DNA of 64,000 nucleotides from CAWCFV01 sp963794995 (GTDB lineage: Bacteria; Actinomycetota; Actinomycetes; JACCUZ01). The notes beneath the pieces were generated by a model. The model saw nothing but the letters and a program-made list of their open reading frames with translations, was not told the DNA's origin and made no database searches. Shown in pieces: positions 33,663-43,209 of the stretch; position 1 is the first letter of the stretch, and each line of letters opens with the position of its first letter. The position numbers were made by a program, and so were the translations under genes. The DNA is taken from the NCBI GenBank assembly GCA_963794995.1, contig CAWCFV010000002.1, positions 1,364,001 to 1,428,000 on the forward strand. Reading direction: 5' to 3'.

Positions 33663-34382
33663 GTGCTGGACGCCACCGAGGTCGAGCGGGTGCTCGTGGT
33701 CACCGCGCACCCCGACGACGTCGACTTCGGCGCGGCGGGCACGATCGCGACCTTCGTCGCGGCGGGCACGGAGGTGTCCTACTGCGTGTGCACCGACGGC
33801 GACGCCGGCGGGTTCGACCCCGCGGTGCCGCGCGCCGAGATCCCGGCGATCCGCCGGGCCGAGCAGGTGGCCGCGGCGGCCGCCCTGGGAGTCACCGACG
33901 TCCGCTTCCTCGGCTACCGCGACGGGTCGCTGGAGCCGACCCAGGACCTGCGCCGGGACATCAGCCGCGTGATCCGGCAGGTCCGACCGCAGCGGGCGCT
34001 GATCCAGAGCCCGGAGCGCAACTGGGCCCGGGTCGGGGCCAGCCACCCCGACCACCTGGCAGCGGGCACGGCGGCCATCGCCGCCGTCTACCCCGACGCG
34101 CGCAACCCGTTCGCCCATCCCGGCCTCCTCGGCGACGAGGGCCTGCAGGAGTGGGCAGTCTCCGAGACCTGGCTGATGGCGCACCCGGACAGCAACCATG
34201 CGGTCGACGTGACCGACGTGTTCGACCGCAAGCTCACGGCCCTGCGGGCGCACGCGAGCCAGACCGCGCACATGGCCGACCTCGAGTCCCGGCTGCGCGA
34301 GTGGGGCGGCGCCAACGCCGAGGCGGCCGGGCTGCCCGCGGGCCGGATCGCGGAGCGCTTCTTCGTCGTCTCGACCGCCTGA
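33663..34382 (+). CDS. PIG-L/MshB-family deacetylase
   Basis: A 239-aa zinc deacetylase of the LmbE/PIG-L family. The metal motif TAHPDDVDFG is near residue 15, and the second site ASHPDHLAAG near 122. Members deacetylate N-acetylglucosaminyl substrates (mycothiol precursors, antibiotic intermediates) or cleave mycothiol conjugates. The ~240-aa size is shorter than typical MshB/Mca (about 290), so the substrate is left open. AGGAGG stands 4 nt before the GTG start. It converges with the amidase gene, with only 6 bp between the stops. Confidence 0.88.
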   Translation: MLDATEVERVLVVTAHPDDVDFGAAGTIATFVAAGTEVSYCVCTDGDAGGFDPAVPRAEIPAIRRAEQVAAAAALGVTDVRFLGYRDGSLEPTQDLRRDISRVIRQVRPQRALIQSPERNWARVGASHPDHLAAGTAAIAAVYPDARNPFAHPGLLGDEGLQEWAVSETWLMAHPDSNHAVDVTDVFDRKLTALRAHASQTAHMADLESRLREWGGANAEAAGLPAGRIAERFFVVSTA

Positions 34383-34388
34383 CGGCGG

Positions 34389-35855
34389 CTAGCAGGTCAC
34401 CCCGCGCAGCAGGGACGGGTTCACCTCGGAGACCGGACGGCGGGCGCGGGTGGCGCGCTCGAACGCGGCCGCGAGCCCGATCAGCAGCCCCTCGGCCCCG
34501 GCGGGACCGAGGAAGGTCAGCCCCACCGGCGCGCGCCCGCCGCGGGTGTAGCCCGCCGGCACCACCAGGCTCGGGTACCCGGCGCGGGCGGCCACACCGC
34601 AGCCGTACGGACCCGGCAGGACGACGGCGGCTGCGCCGGCGGCCCGCAGCGCGGCGTCGATCCCCTGCTCCCCCGCGACCGCCCGGTCCCGCGCGCGGTA
34701 GGCCTCGTGCGCCGCGCGCTCCGCCTCGTGGTCGACCGCCAGGGCGGTGAGCACGTGCGCCTGGCCGTACTTCAGGGCCGCGCCCTCGTGCTGCTCGTTC
34801 CACGCCGCCAGCTCGGCCAGCGTCCGGATCGGGGCGCCGGCGGGCAGCCGCGCCAGGTAGGCGTCGACGTCGCGGGCGAACTCGTGGTGCAGCACGGGCA
34901 GCTCGACGGTCTCGGGCAGCTCGGGCACCGCCACCGTCACCGCGCCGAGGCCCCGCAGGTCCTCGAGCGCCGCGCGGAACACCTCGGCCTGCCCCGGCTC
35001 GAGGTCCGCCGGCTCCGGCGGCACCGCGAGGCGCACGCCCTCGACCGAGCCGGTGCCGAGCGCGCCGGAGTGGTCCACCCCGGCCAGGACGCCGAGCAGC
35101 GCCGCGGCGTCGGCCACCGTCCGGCACATCGGCCCGGCGCAGTCCTGGCTGGTCGCGATCGGCAGGACGCCGCCGCCGGGGACCAGGCCCAGCGTGGGCT
35201 TGAGGCCGACGAGGCTCTGCGCGCACGCCGGCGACAGGATCGAGCCGTCCGTCTCGGTGCCGACCGTGACCGTCGCCAGGCCGAGGGCGGCCGCGGCGCC
35301 GGAGCCGGAGCTCGACCCGCTCGGGCTGCGGCTCACGTCGTAGGGGTTGAGCACCTGCCCGGCCAGCGACGAGTAGCCGCCGGGCATCCGCTCGGCCATG
35401 AAGTTGGCCAGCTCGGTGAGGTTGGTCTTGCCGAGGACGATCGCGCCGCCCGCGCGCAGCACGGCCACGAGGTCGGCGTCGCGGTCCGGCACGGAGTGCT
35501 CCAGGGCCAGCGCGCCCGCGGTGGTCGGCAGCCCGGCGACGTCGATGTTGTCCTTCACCAGGACGGGCACGCCGTGCAGCGGGCCGCGCACCCGCCCGTC
35601 CCGGCGCTCGTCGTCGAGCCGGGCGGCCACCTCGGCCGCGTCCGGCGCCAGGCAGCGCACCGCGTTGACCGCGGGGCCGCCGACGCTGAGGGCGTCGATG
35701 CGGGCCAGGTACGCCTCGACCAGCGCGGCGCTCGAGGTCGCGCCCTGCCGCAGCGCAGCGGTCACGTCCGCGACGGTGGCGGTCTCGAGGTCGAGGTCGA
35801 GGTCGCTGGTCGGGCTGGACGGGCTGGACGGGCTGGACGGGTTGCTGGCCGGCAC
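34389..35855 (-). CDS. Amidase-signature family amidohydrolase
   Basis: A 488-aa amidase-signature enzyme. The Ser-cisSer-Lys triad region is visible: Lys in PVLVKDNIDVAG, and the Gly/Ser signature PSGSSSGSGAAAALGLATVTVGTETDGS with the catalytic serines. The C-terminal YPSLVVPAGY is also typical. It hydrolyses an amide or ester in the cytoplasm; the substrate is unknown. GTG 35855 is chosen because TAGGGT ends exactly 7 nt upstream (leaderless); an earlier GTG at 35912 lacks any signal. The N-terminus is low-complexity (PSSPSSPSSP, DLDLDLE), encoded by tandem gggctggac and gaggtc repeats at about 35785-35845. Confidence 0.87.
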   Translation of the reverse strand: MPASNPSSPSSPSSPTSDLDLDLETATVADVTAALRQGATSSAALVEAYLARIDALSVGGPAVNAVRCLAPDAAEVAARLDDERRDGRVRGPLHGVPVLVKDNIDVAGLPTTAGALALEHSVPDRDADLVAVLRAGGAIVLGKTNLTELANFMAERMPGGYSSLAGQVLNPYDVSRSPSGSSSGSGAAAALGLATVTVGTETDGSILSPACAQSLVGLKPTLGLVPGGGVLPIATSQDCAGPMCRTVADAAALLGVLAGVDHSGALGTGSVEGVRLAVPPEPADLEPGQAEVFRAALEDLRGLGAVTVAVPELPETVELPVLHHEFARDVDAYLARLPAGAPIRTLAELAAWNEQHEGAALKYGQAHVLTALAVDHEAERAAHEAYRARDRAVAGEQGIDAALRAAGAAAVVLPGPYGCGVAARAGYPSLVVPAGYTRGGRAPVGLTFLGPAGAEGLLIGLAAAFERATRARRPVSEVNPSLLRGVTC

Positions 35856-36016
35856 GCCGACGACCCTAGGCGGAGACGGCCGGGCAACGGCATGGTCACG
35901 GCTCGGACTCACCGCACGATCGTGGAAGCGCGGGGGGCCGGCGGGTCCGTACGGTCCCGGCCAGTCCGCTCCGCGGGTGATCTCCCGGCGCCAGCCTGTC
36001 GAAAGGAACGGGTCGC

Positions 36017-37006
36017 ATGGTCGGTTACCTGCTCCGCCGTCTCGTCGCGATGCTGCTCACCCTGGTCGCGCTGAGCATGATCGTGTTCCTCATCTTCAAC
36101 GCGCTGCCCGCCGACCCGGCACGGCTCACCTGCGGGAAGTCGTGCAGCCCGCAGATCGTCGAGGCCAACCGGCACCGGCTCGGTCTCGACAAGCCCCTGG
36201 TCGACCAGTACACCGACTTCGCCAAGGGCATCGTCTCGGGCCGCACGTACGGCACGGGGCGCGCGACCTTCGAGTGTCCGGCGCCGTGCCTCGGCTACTC
36301 GTTCCGCAAGGGCGACGACGTCACCCACCTGCTCACCAGCCGCTTCCCGGTGACGGCACAGCTCGCCCTCGGCGCTTTCGTGCTGTGGCTCGCGCTCGGC
36401 GTCTCGGTCGGCGTCGTGAGCGCGATCAAGCGCGGCAGGTGGCAGGACCGGGCCGTCATGGCGGGTGCGCTCGTCGGCTACTCGTTCCCGTCGTTCTTCA
36501 TCGGGCTGCTGCTGGTCTTCTTCGTGCAGATCCGGTGGGGCCTGATCGGCTACGACGGCTACGTCCCGCTGGTCGAGGACCCGGCCAAGTGGCTGTCCGG
36601 GCTCATCCTGCCGTGGACCGCGCTGGCCCTGCTCTACGCCGCTCTCTACGCCCGGCTGACGCGCAACCAGATGCTCGAGACGATGGGCGAGGACTACATC
36701 CGCACCGCGCGCGCCAAGGGGCTCACCGAGCGGGCGGTCATTGGCCGGCACGGCCTGCGCGCCTGCCTCACACCGGTCGTCACCGCGGCCGGGCTCGACC
36801 TGTCCGGCCTGCTCGGCGGAGCGATCATCACCGAGCAGGTGTTCGGCCTGCCGGGGATCGGCCGGCTCGCGGTCGACTCGGTGACCGACGCCGACCTGCC
36901 GGTCATCACCGGGACCGTGCTGGTGGCCGCCACCTTCGTCATCCTCGCCAACCTGGTGGTGGACGTTCTGTACGCCGTCATCGACCCCCGCGTCCGGCTG
37001 GCCTGA
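36017..37006 (+). CDS. DppB/OppB-type ABC transporter permease (orphan)
   Basis: A 329-aa inner-membrane permease of the peptide/nickel class. The N-terminal RRLVAMLLTLVALSMIVFLIF helix, an extracellular loop with four cysteines (CGKSC, ECPAPC), four or five more helices and the EAA loop EDYIRTARAKGLTERAVIGRHGLR are present. GLPGIGRLAV and DLPVITG are DppB hallmarks. Normally the second permease, one or two ATPases and a substrate-binding protein are encoded beside it; none of these are here. GAAAGGAAC lies 9 nt before the ATG. It may be a remnant of a lost operon, or it may use shared partners. Confidence 0.88.
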   Translation: MVGYLLRRLVAMLLTLVALSMIVFLIFNALPADPARLTCGKSCSPQIVEANRHRLGLDKPLVDQYTDFAKGIVSGRTYGTGRATFECPAPCLGYSFRKGDDVTHLLTSRFPVTAQLALGAFVLWLALGVSVGVVSAIKRGRWQDRAVMAGALVGYSFPSFFIGLLLVFFVQIRWGLIGYDGYVPLVEDPAKWLSGLILPWTALALLYAALYARLTRNQMLETMGEDYIRTARAKGLTERAVIGRHGLRACLTPVVTAAGLDLSGLLGGAIITEQVFGLPGIGRLAVDSVTDADLPVITGTVLVAATFVILANLVVDVLYAVIDPRVRLA

Positions 37007-37051
37007 CGTGCCCCGGACAGACATCCCGACAGACGGACAGAGGTGGACGAG

Positions 37052-37543
37052 ATGACCGCTGTGCTCCCGGCCGACCCGACCACCTCGGGCCTGCCCGTGC
37101 TCGACGGCCGGCGCGTCGCCGAGCCGGACCGCGCGCAGTTCGACTTCTGGCTGGGCAGCTGGCGGGTCCGGCAGCTCGCCGGCGAGGCGCTGCGCGGGCG
37201 CAACGAGGTCGCCTGGACGCTCGACGGCGCGGTGCTCTGGGAGCAGTTCTCGGCCGGCCGCGACCCGTTCACCGGATGGAGCTTCTCCGTCCCGGTCGCC
37301 GGCCGCGGCTGGGTGCAGACCTGGGTCGACAACAACGGCAGCTACCTCGACTTCACCGGGGGCTGGCTGGGCGACCGGATGGTCCTGGAGCGCAGCACCG
37401 GCCACGGCTCGCCGGCGCGGCAGCGGATGACGTGGCACACCATCACCCGGCGCGGCTTCCTCTGGGACTGGGCGGCGCAGGCGACCGACGAGCCCGGCCG
37501 GCGGTGGGAGCTCAGGTGGAGATTGCGTTACGACCGGCGCTGA
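37052..37543 (+). CDS. DUF1579-like small hydrolase/lipocalin-type protein
   Basis: A 163-aa protein with the FDFWLGSWRVR start and EWTLDG/WEQFSAG/GWSFSVP strands characteristic of the DUF1579-like beta-barrel family. Function unknown. The ATG at 37052 is preferred over the GTG at 37043 because AGAGGTGG is well placed before it. It is 45 bp after the permease and 48 bp before the AraC gene. The short upstream gap contains three GACAGA-like direct repeats. Confidence 0.65.
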   Translation: MTAVLPADPTTSGLPVLDGRRVAEPDRAQFDFWLGSWRVRQLAGEALRGRNEVAWTLDGAVLWEQFSAGRDPFTGWSFSVPVAGRGWVQTWVDNNGSYLDFTGGWLGDRMVLERSTGHGSPARQRMTWHTITRRGFLWDWAAQATDEPGRRWELRWRLRYDRR

Positions 37544-37591
37544 ACGCGCCGATCGGCCCTACCGTGCGTCGAGGAGAGACAGGAGGATCGC

Positions 37592-38467
37592 GTGGGTGCG
37601 TCGGTGACGTCCCTGCTCGAGGTGCCGAGCCTGCGGCTCGGCCGCTACCGCTGCCCGCCCTCCGGTGACGAGTGGGTGACCGAGAACGACATCGGCCCGC
37701 GGGCCCACGTCGTCTTCCCCGAGCGCCCCGTCGCCGTGACCCGGGCCGCGACCGGGCCGCAGCTCGCCGACCGCAACTGGGCACTGCTCTTCCGTCCCGG
37801 CCAGCTCTACCGGCTCGGGCTTGTCGACCCCGAGGGCGACGAGTGCACCTTCGTGGAGCTCTCCCCGCGGCTGTACGGGGAGCTGCTCGGCCGCGCCTCG
37901 GCGACGACGGCCTTCGACGCCGGTCGGGTGCTCGTCGACGACCCCGCCTGGCTCGGCTTCCAGGAGTGCCTGGTCGCCCCTGTCGCCGACCCCGATGCGG
38001 TGGAGAGACGGCTGCAGGAGGTGCTGCACACCGTGGTCGGTGCGCAGACCGGGCCGGCTGACCGGGTGACCGAGGTCCCCGGACCATCGACCGGAACCGC
38101 CCGGGAGCAGGACCACCGGGTGCACGCCGCCTGCCGCATCCTCGCCACCCGGCTCGAGGAGCGCCTGACGCTGCCCGCGGTCGCCGAGGCGGTCGGTCTG
38201 TCGACCTACCACTTCTGCCGGCTGTTCCGGGCGACGACCGGCCTCACCGTGCACGCCTACCGCACCCGGCTGCGGTTGCGTGCGGCGTTCTCCGGCTGCG
38301 CCGCGCGTCCTGACGGGAAGCTGAGCGACCTCGCCATGTCGGTCGGCTACGCCTCGCACAGCCACATGACGACCGACTTCCGGGCAGCGCTGGCGATGAC
38401 GCCCTCCGGCGTCCGCGACCGCTACGCGCGCGGAACCGCCGCCGCCGGCGTGTTCAACCTCCGGTGA
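37592..38467 (+). CDS. AraC-family transcriptional regulator
   Basis: A 291-aa regulator. The C-terminal AraC double helix-turn-helix is clear (about 180-275): LTLPAVAEAVGLSTYHFCRLFRATTGLTVHAYRTRLRLR and the second helix region LSDLAMSVGYASHSHMTTDFRAALAMTPSGVRDRY. The N-terminal 170 residues are a cupin-like effector domain of unknown ligand. AGGAGG is 5 nt before the GTG. It may regulate the two genes upstream on the same strand (permease and DUF1579-like), but no operator is evident. A 5-bp hairpin (CCCGC TCGG GCGGG) follows the stop. Confidence 0.87.
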   Translation: MGASVTSLLEVPSLRLGRYRCPPSGDEWVTENDIGPRAHVVFPERPVAVTRAATGPQLADRNWALLFRPGQLYRLGLVDPEGDECTFVELSPRLYGELLGRASATTAFDAGRVLVDDPAWLGFQECLVAPVADPDAVERRLQEVLHTVVGAQTGPADRVTEVPGPSTGTAREQDHRVHAACRILATRLEERLTLPAVAEAVGLSTYHFCRLFRATTGLTVHAYRTRLRLRAAFSGCAARPDGKLSDLAMSVGYASHSHMTTDFRAALAMTPSGVRDRYARGTAAAGVFNLR

Positions 38468-38491
38468 CCGACCCGCTCGGGCGGGATGCGC

Positions 38492-40063
38492 TCACTCCCA
38501 CTCGATGGTGCCGGGGGGCTTGGAGGTGACGTCGAGGGTGACCCGGTTGACCTCGCGGACCTCGTTGGTGATGCGGGTCGAGATCCGTGCGAGCACCTCG
38601 TAGGGAACGCGGGTCCAGTCGGCGGTCATGGCGTCCTCCGAGGACACCGGCCGAAGGACGACCGGGTGGCCGTACGTGCGCTCGTCGCCCTGCACGCCGA
38701 CCGAGCGGACGTCACCCAGCAGGACCACCGGGCACTGCCAGATCTCGCGGTCCAGACCGGCCGCGGTCAGCTCCTCGCGGGCGATCGCGTCGGCCTCGCG
38801 CAGCACGTCGAGCCGTTCGAGGGTGACCTCCCCGACGATCCGGATGCCGAGCCCCGGCCCGGGGAACGGCTGGCGCCACACGATCGCCTCGGGCAGGCCG
38901 AGCTCCAGCCCGACCTTGCGCACCTCGTCCTTGAACAGGGTCCGCAGCGGCTCGACCAGGGCGAACTGCAGGTCGTCGGGCAGCCCGCCGACGTTGTGGT
39001 GCGACTTGATGTTCGCGGTGCCGGTGCCGCCGCCGGACTCGACCACGTCCGGGTAGAGGGTGCCCTGCACGAGGAAGTCGACCGACTCGCCGTGCGCGCC
39101 GGCCTCGGCGACGACCTCGCGGGCCGCCTCCTCGAACACCCGGATGAACTCGCGCCCGATGACCTTGCGCTTCTGCTCCGGGTCGCTCACCCCGGCCAGG
39201 GCGTCGAGGAACTGCTTCGAGGCGTCGGCGACCTTGAGGCGGACGCCGGTGGCGGCGACGAAGTCGCGCTCGACCTGCTCGGCCTCGCCCTTGCGCAGCA
39301 GCCCGTGGTCGACGAACACGCAGGTGAGCTGGTCGCCGACGGCCCGCTGCACCAGCGCGGCGGCGACGGCGGAGTCGACCCCGCCGGACAGCCCGCACAC
39401 CACCCGCCGGTCACCGACCTGCGCGCGGATCGCCTCGACCTGCTCGTCGATGACGTTGGTCATGGTCCACGTCGGCTCGAGCCCGGCGACCTCGTAGAGG
39501 AAGTGCTCCAGGACCGCCTGGCCGTGCTCGGTGTGCAGCACCTCGGGGTGGAACTGGACACCGGCCAGCCCGCGCGCGGTGTCCTCGAAGGCCGCGACCG
39601 GGGTGTCGGTCGTCCGCGCGACGACCGCGAAGCCGTCCGGCGCCTCGGACACGGCGTCGTTGTGCGACATCCACACCGACTGCTCGCGGGGCAGGCCGTG
39701 GAACAGCGTCGGGTCGCCGCCGACCACCTCGAGGCCGGTCCGGCCGAACTCGGCCGAGCCGGTCCGGGCCACCGTGCCGCCCAGCGCCAGCGCCATGGCC
39801 TGGAACCCGTAGCAGATGCCGAACGCCGGGACGCCGGCCGTGAACATCGCCGGGTCGACCGAGGGCGCGTCGGGGGCGTAGACCGAGGACGGGCCGCCGG
39901 AGAGCACGATGGCCGCCGGCTGCCGGGCGAGCATCTCGGCCACCGGCATGGTGTGCGGCACGATCTCGCTGTAGACCCGCGCCTCGCGGACCCGCCGCGC
40001 GATGAGCTGGGCGTACTGGGCGCCGAAGTCGACGACGAGGACCGGTCGGGGCGTCGCTGTCAC
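38492..40063 (-). CDS. guaA: GMP synthase (glutamine-hydrolysing)
   Basis: A 523-aa GuaA converting XMP to GMP. The N-terminal glutamine amidotransferase domain has LVVDFGAQYAQLIARRVRE, VLSGGPSSVY, the catalytic Cys in FGICYGFQ, and the His-Glu pair in GVQFHPEV. The ATP-pyrophosphatase domain has the PPi loop GLSGGVDSAV and QGTLYPDVVE. The dimerisation domain ends in PPGTIEWE as in other GuaA proteins. GGGAGGATCGAGG precedes the GTG start. It is separate from guaB (20 kb away). Confidence 0.97.
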   Translation of the reverse strand: MTATPRPVLVVDFGAQYAQLIARRVREARVYSEIVPHTMPVAEMLARQPAAIVLSGGPSSVYAPDAPSVDPAMFTAGVPAFGICYGFQAMALALGGTVARTGSAEFGRTGLEVVGGDPTLFHGLPREQSVWMSHNDAVSEAPDGFAVVARTTDTPVAAFEDTARGLAGVQFHPEVLHTEHGQAVLEHFLYEVAGLEPTWTMTNVIDEQVEAIRAQVGDRRVVCGLSGGVDSAVAAALVQRAVGDQLTCVFVDHGLLRKGEAEQVERDFVAATGVRLKVADASKQFLDALAGVSDPEQKRKVIGREFIRVFEEAAREVVAEAGAHGESVDFLVQGTLYPDVVESGGGTGTANIKSHHNVGGLPDDLQFALVEPLRTLFKDEVRKVGLELGLPEAIVWRQPFPGPGLGIRIVGEVTLERLDVLREADAIAREELTAAGLDREIWQCPVVLLGDVRSVGVQGDERTYGHPVVLRPVSSEDAMTADWTRVPYEVLARISTRITNEVREVNRVTLDVTSKPPGTIEWE

Positions 40064-40298
40064 GCCTCGATCCTCCCACGCGGGACGGACCGGACCCCGG
40101 CCGAGGACGCCGGGTCAGGCCGCGTGCACCTGCGGGACCTCCGGCACGAGGGCCGGGGCCTCCGGCAGCCGCCCACGCCGCACGCTCGTCGAACGTGGGG
40201 ACGACCCGACGAGCTGATCCCTGCCTGACCTACCGGCGCCCGGTCGGCTCATCCTCAGGCTCGGGCAGGTTTCCGCCGATGGGACCGTGTCCGGCGTC

Positions 40299-40335
40299 AC
40301 CGACGACCGACCGACGACCGACGACCGACGACCGA
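40299..40335. repeat. Short tandem repeat (cgacgac units) in the guaA/PTPS-protein divergent gap
   Basis: Runs of cgacgac, with one shorter cgac unit, repeat about five times. They are followed by the Shine-Dalgarno region of the next gene. The repeat belongs to a 296-bp divergent gap (40064-40359) that otherwise shows no clear gene, riboswitch or operator. Confidence 0.7.
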
Positions 40336-40359
40336 ACACTCCAGGGGACGGAGCGCACC

Positions 40360-43140
40360 ATGGCGGGGACGACGCTGTCGACGACCGCGCCCGTGTCGTC
40401 CCCGCGCTCCGGCGACCCGGAGGGCCGGGGTGGCCTCCCCTCCCCGCAGGCGACGGCTCGCTGGGCCCCGGTGCGCACACTGCTCGACCTCACCGGACTG
40501 CTCCTGCTCATGCTGGCCCTCGGCTCCAGGGCGCAGGCGTTCACCGGGTTCCCCGAGGGGGACGACGCGTGGGGCCACCTGGCGAAGACCCGGTTCGTGC
40601 TGGACAGCTGGCCGCACATCTCCTGGAACTACCAGTGGTTCTCCGGCCAGCCGAGCTTCGGCTCCCAGCCGCCCGGCTACCACCTGCTGGTCGCGGCGAT
40701 CGCCGCCGTCGCCGACATGCCGGTGACGACGGCGATGAACCTCGCCGCGGCCGCCGGTGTCTTCGGCATCGTCCTCGGTGTCTACGGCACCGTCCGGGCC
40801 GTCTCCGGGAGCCGGGCAGCGGCGCTGCTGGCGGGCGCGGCCCTGCTGGGCGCCCCCACCCTGTGGGCGCAGGCGGTGACCTACGGGCTCTACCCGCGCC
40901 TGCTCGGCCTGTCCGCCGTCGCGCTGGCCGTGGCGGGCGCCGCCCGGATCGCGGTCCGGGGGGGCCGGTTCACGATGCTCGGCACCTCGGTCGCCCTGGC
41001 GGCGGGCCTGAGCATGCACCCGGTGGTCGGGATGGCGGGGACGGTGCTGGTCGCGGGTCTGCTGCTGGTCGGCAGCTGGTGGGACGTGGTGCACCGGGCG
41101 GGGGCCGCAGCGGCGATGCTCGTCCTGACCGGCGGGCTGTCCGCGTACTTCTACCTGCCGCTCGTGCTCCTGCCGCGCGCCCAGGACCCCCGGACCGACC
41201 AGGAGGACCCGCTCACCCCGGCCATGCTGGTCTGGGATCCGGGCACCGACCTGGTGGGGCTCTCCCCCGTCCTGCTCCCGCTGGCCGCTGCCGTCGTCGC
41301 GCTCGCGGTGGCCGGGCTGCGCCGGCCCCGGGTGCCGATCGAGGACAAGATCGCCCTCGGCACCGACGTCACCTTCCTCGCCACGACGGCCGGCGCCAGC
41401 CTGCCGGACGGGGCGTCGCCGCAGGTCCGGGCCCTGGCCGCGTGGCGCTCCCGGATGGCCGAGACCGGGTACCCGCTGCGGGCCGTCGTCGTCCTCGCCG
41501 CCGGTGTCCCGGTCGTGCTCGCCTACGGCTTCGTCGGCTACCTGGTCCCCCGGTTCCCCTACTCCGTGAACGGCCTGCAGCCGGTGGACCTGCTCGTCTA
41601 CCCCGCCTGGCTGCTGGCGTGCGTCCTGGGTGTCGGCCTGGGGCTCGTGCTGCACCGCCGGCGCGGGTGGGACCATCGCCGGCTGCGGACGCCGTTGCTC
41701 GCGGCGCTGGCCGTCCTGGCCCTCGGCGGGCTGGTCGGTACGGCCGCCGCGCTGCCGACGGGCGCCCGCGACAACGGCTCGCGCGAGACCGCCCTGCGCG
41801 CTGTCTCCGGCCTGCCCGACGACACCCATGGCCACCAGCACCGCGTCGCCGTCAACACCGACGCCACCAGCAGTGTCCTCAACGCCGTGTCGACGCTGCC
41901 ACAGACCCGCGGCTACCGGGACCACGGGAACCTGCAGCAGGACTACCAGGTGTGGCTCGAGACGGCCCTGACGGGCGACCCCGCCGAGTCCGACGAGGTG
42001 CGCCACTTCCTGCTCGACTGGAACGCCGTGGGCACGGTGCTGGCCGACCCGACGGCAGCTCCCCTGGACTGGGCGCGGGCCGACCCTCGCCTCACCGAGG
42101 CACCGGCCACGGCATCGCCGTTCGCGACGTTCGCGGTGCGGGATGCGGGTGCGGTGGTCTCCGCCACGCGCGCACCCACCGTCCTGGTGGTCGGCGACCA
42201 GCAGCACTACGACCTCGTGCTGCGCGCGCTGGCCCAGGCCGACGTCGGCAGCGACGAGCTGGTGCCGCTGCGGGGACCGGAGGGCCTCGCGGGCACGACC
42301 GCCGACGACCTGGCCCCGTTCGACACGGTGCTGCTGTACGGCGGGGACCTGGGCGACGCCGACGACGCGGCCACGGCCCTGCGCCGGTACACCGCCCTCG
42401 GGGGCCACGTCGTGGTGGCCGACTCCGACACGGACGGTCCGACGGCACAGCTGCTGCGGGCCGACCACGGTCTGCTGCCCGTCTCGTCGCTGTCGCGTCG
42501 CACGGTGATCGGGTCGTGGGACTGGCGGTCCGGCGGCGGACCCGCTCTGACCGGGGTCGACACCGACGCGTTCGGCGCACCGTCCTACGCCGGCTCCGGC
42601 AGCTGGGAGGTCCAGGCCGGCGAGCTGTCACCCGCGGGTCGGGCGGTGCTGCGCAGCGGCAGGTCGGTCGTCACCGCCACCCGCGGCCTCGGGCGCGGCA
42701 GCGTGACCTGGGAAGGGTTCGCGCTGCCGTACCACGCAGCCGACCAGCGCGCGGCCGCCGAGGGACGGCTGCTCGGAAACCTGCTCGGTGCGACGCCGAC
42801 CCGGCCCGTCCGCGCGCGGGCGCGGTTCGTCAGCTCCGAGCACCGCACGGTCGTCGTGGGGCCGCGGGCGCGCGGCGTGCTGGTGAAGGAGCACCTCGCC
42901 CCCGACTGGCATGCGACCACCGGGGGTCGCGAGCTCCCGATCCGGTCGGCCGGGCCAGGCATGATGTGGGTGCAGCTGCCGGAGGACCACGGCCGGATGC
43001 GCATCGTGCTCGACTACCGCCTCGGCGGGGTCGAGCGCGCCGGCCTCGCCCTGTCGCTGACCTCGCTGGTCGTGCTGCTGACGCTCCTCGCCGCCGCGGT
43101 GGTCGCGCGGCCCCGCCGGCGCGTCGCCCCCCGCGCCTAG
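40360..43140 (+). CDS. Large polytopic membrane protein, PTPS-related/GT-C-like
   Basis: A 926-aa protein with about ten transmembrane helices in its first 480 residues. The first outside loop carries GFPEGDDAWGHLAKTRFVLDSWPHISWNYQWFSGQPSFGSQPPGYH. This acidic (DD) loop after helix 1 resembles the GT-C glycosyltransferase arrangement and the family Pfam calls '6-pyruvoyl-tetrahydropterin synthase related' membrane proteins. Residues about 500-890 are soluble and probably extracytoplasmic, and a last helix (about 895-918) is followed by RPRRR. The function is unknown; sugar transfer to a lipid or surface polymer is plausible only by fold analogy. GGAG stands about 7 nt before the ATG. The ABC exporter genes follow after 69 bp. 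Confidence 0.78.
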   Translation: MAGTTLSTTAPVSSPRSGDPEGRGGLPSPQATARWAPVRTLLDLTGLLLLMLALGSRAQAFTGFPEGDDAWGHLAKTRFVLDSWPHISWNYQWFSGQPSFGSQPPGYHLLVAAIAAVADMPVTTAMNLAAAAGVFGIVLGVYGTVRAVSGSRAAALLAGAALLGAPTLWAQAVTYGLYPRLLGLSAVALAVAGAARIAVRGGRFTMLGTSVALAAGLSMHPVVGMAGTVLVAGLLLVGSWWDVVHRAGAAAAMLVLTGGLSAYFYLPLVLLPRAQDPRTDQEDPLTPAMLVWDPGTDLVGLSPVLLPLAAAVVALAVAGLRRPRVPIEDKIALGTDVTFLATTAGASLPDGASPQVRALAAWRSRMAETGYPLRAVVVLAAGVPVVLAYGFVGYLVPRFPYSVNGLQPVDLLVYPAWLLACVLGVGLGLVLHRRRGWDHRRLRTPLLAALAVLALGGLVGTAAALPTGARDNGSRETALRAVSGLPDDTHGHQHRVAVNTDATSSVLNAVSTLPQTRGYRDHGNLQQDYQVWLETALTGDPAESDEVRHFLLDWNAVGTVLADPTAAPLDWARADPRLTEAPATASPFATFAVRDAGAVVSATRAPTVLVVGDQQHYDLVLRALAQADVGSDELVPLRGPEGLAGTTADDLAPFDTVLLYGGDLGDADDAATALRRYTALGGHVVVADSDTDGPTAQLLRADHGLLPVSSLSRRTVIGSWDWRSGGGPALTGVDTDAFGAPSYAGSGSWEVQAGELSPAGRAVLRSGRSVVTATRGLGRGSVTWEGFALPYHAADQRAAAEGRLLGNLLGATPTRPVRARARFVSSEHRTVVVGPRARGVLVKEHLAPDWHATTGGRELPIRSAGPGMMWVQLPEDHGRMRIVLDYRLGGVERAGLALSLTSLVVLLTLLAAAVVARPRRRVAPRA

Positions 43141-43209
43141 CACCCCGGACCCCTGGCGCGACGAAACCCGGTGTCGCCCGGTCGGTGGCACGCCGTACCG
43201 TCGATCATC

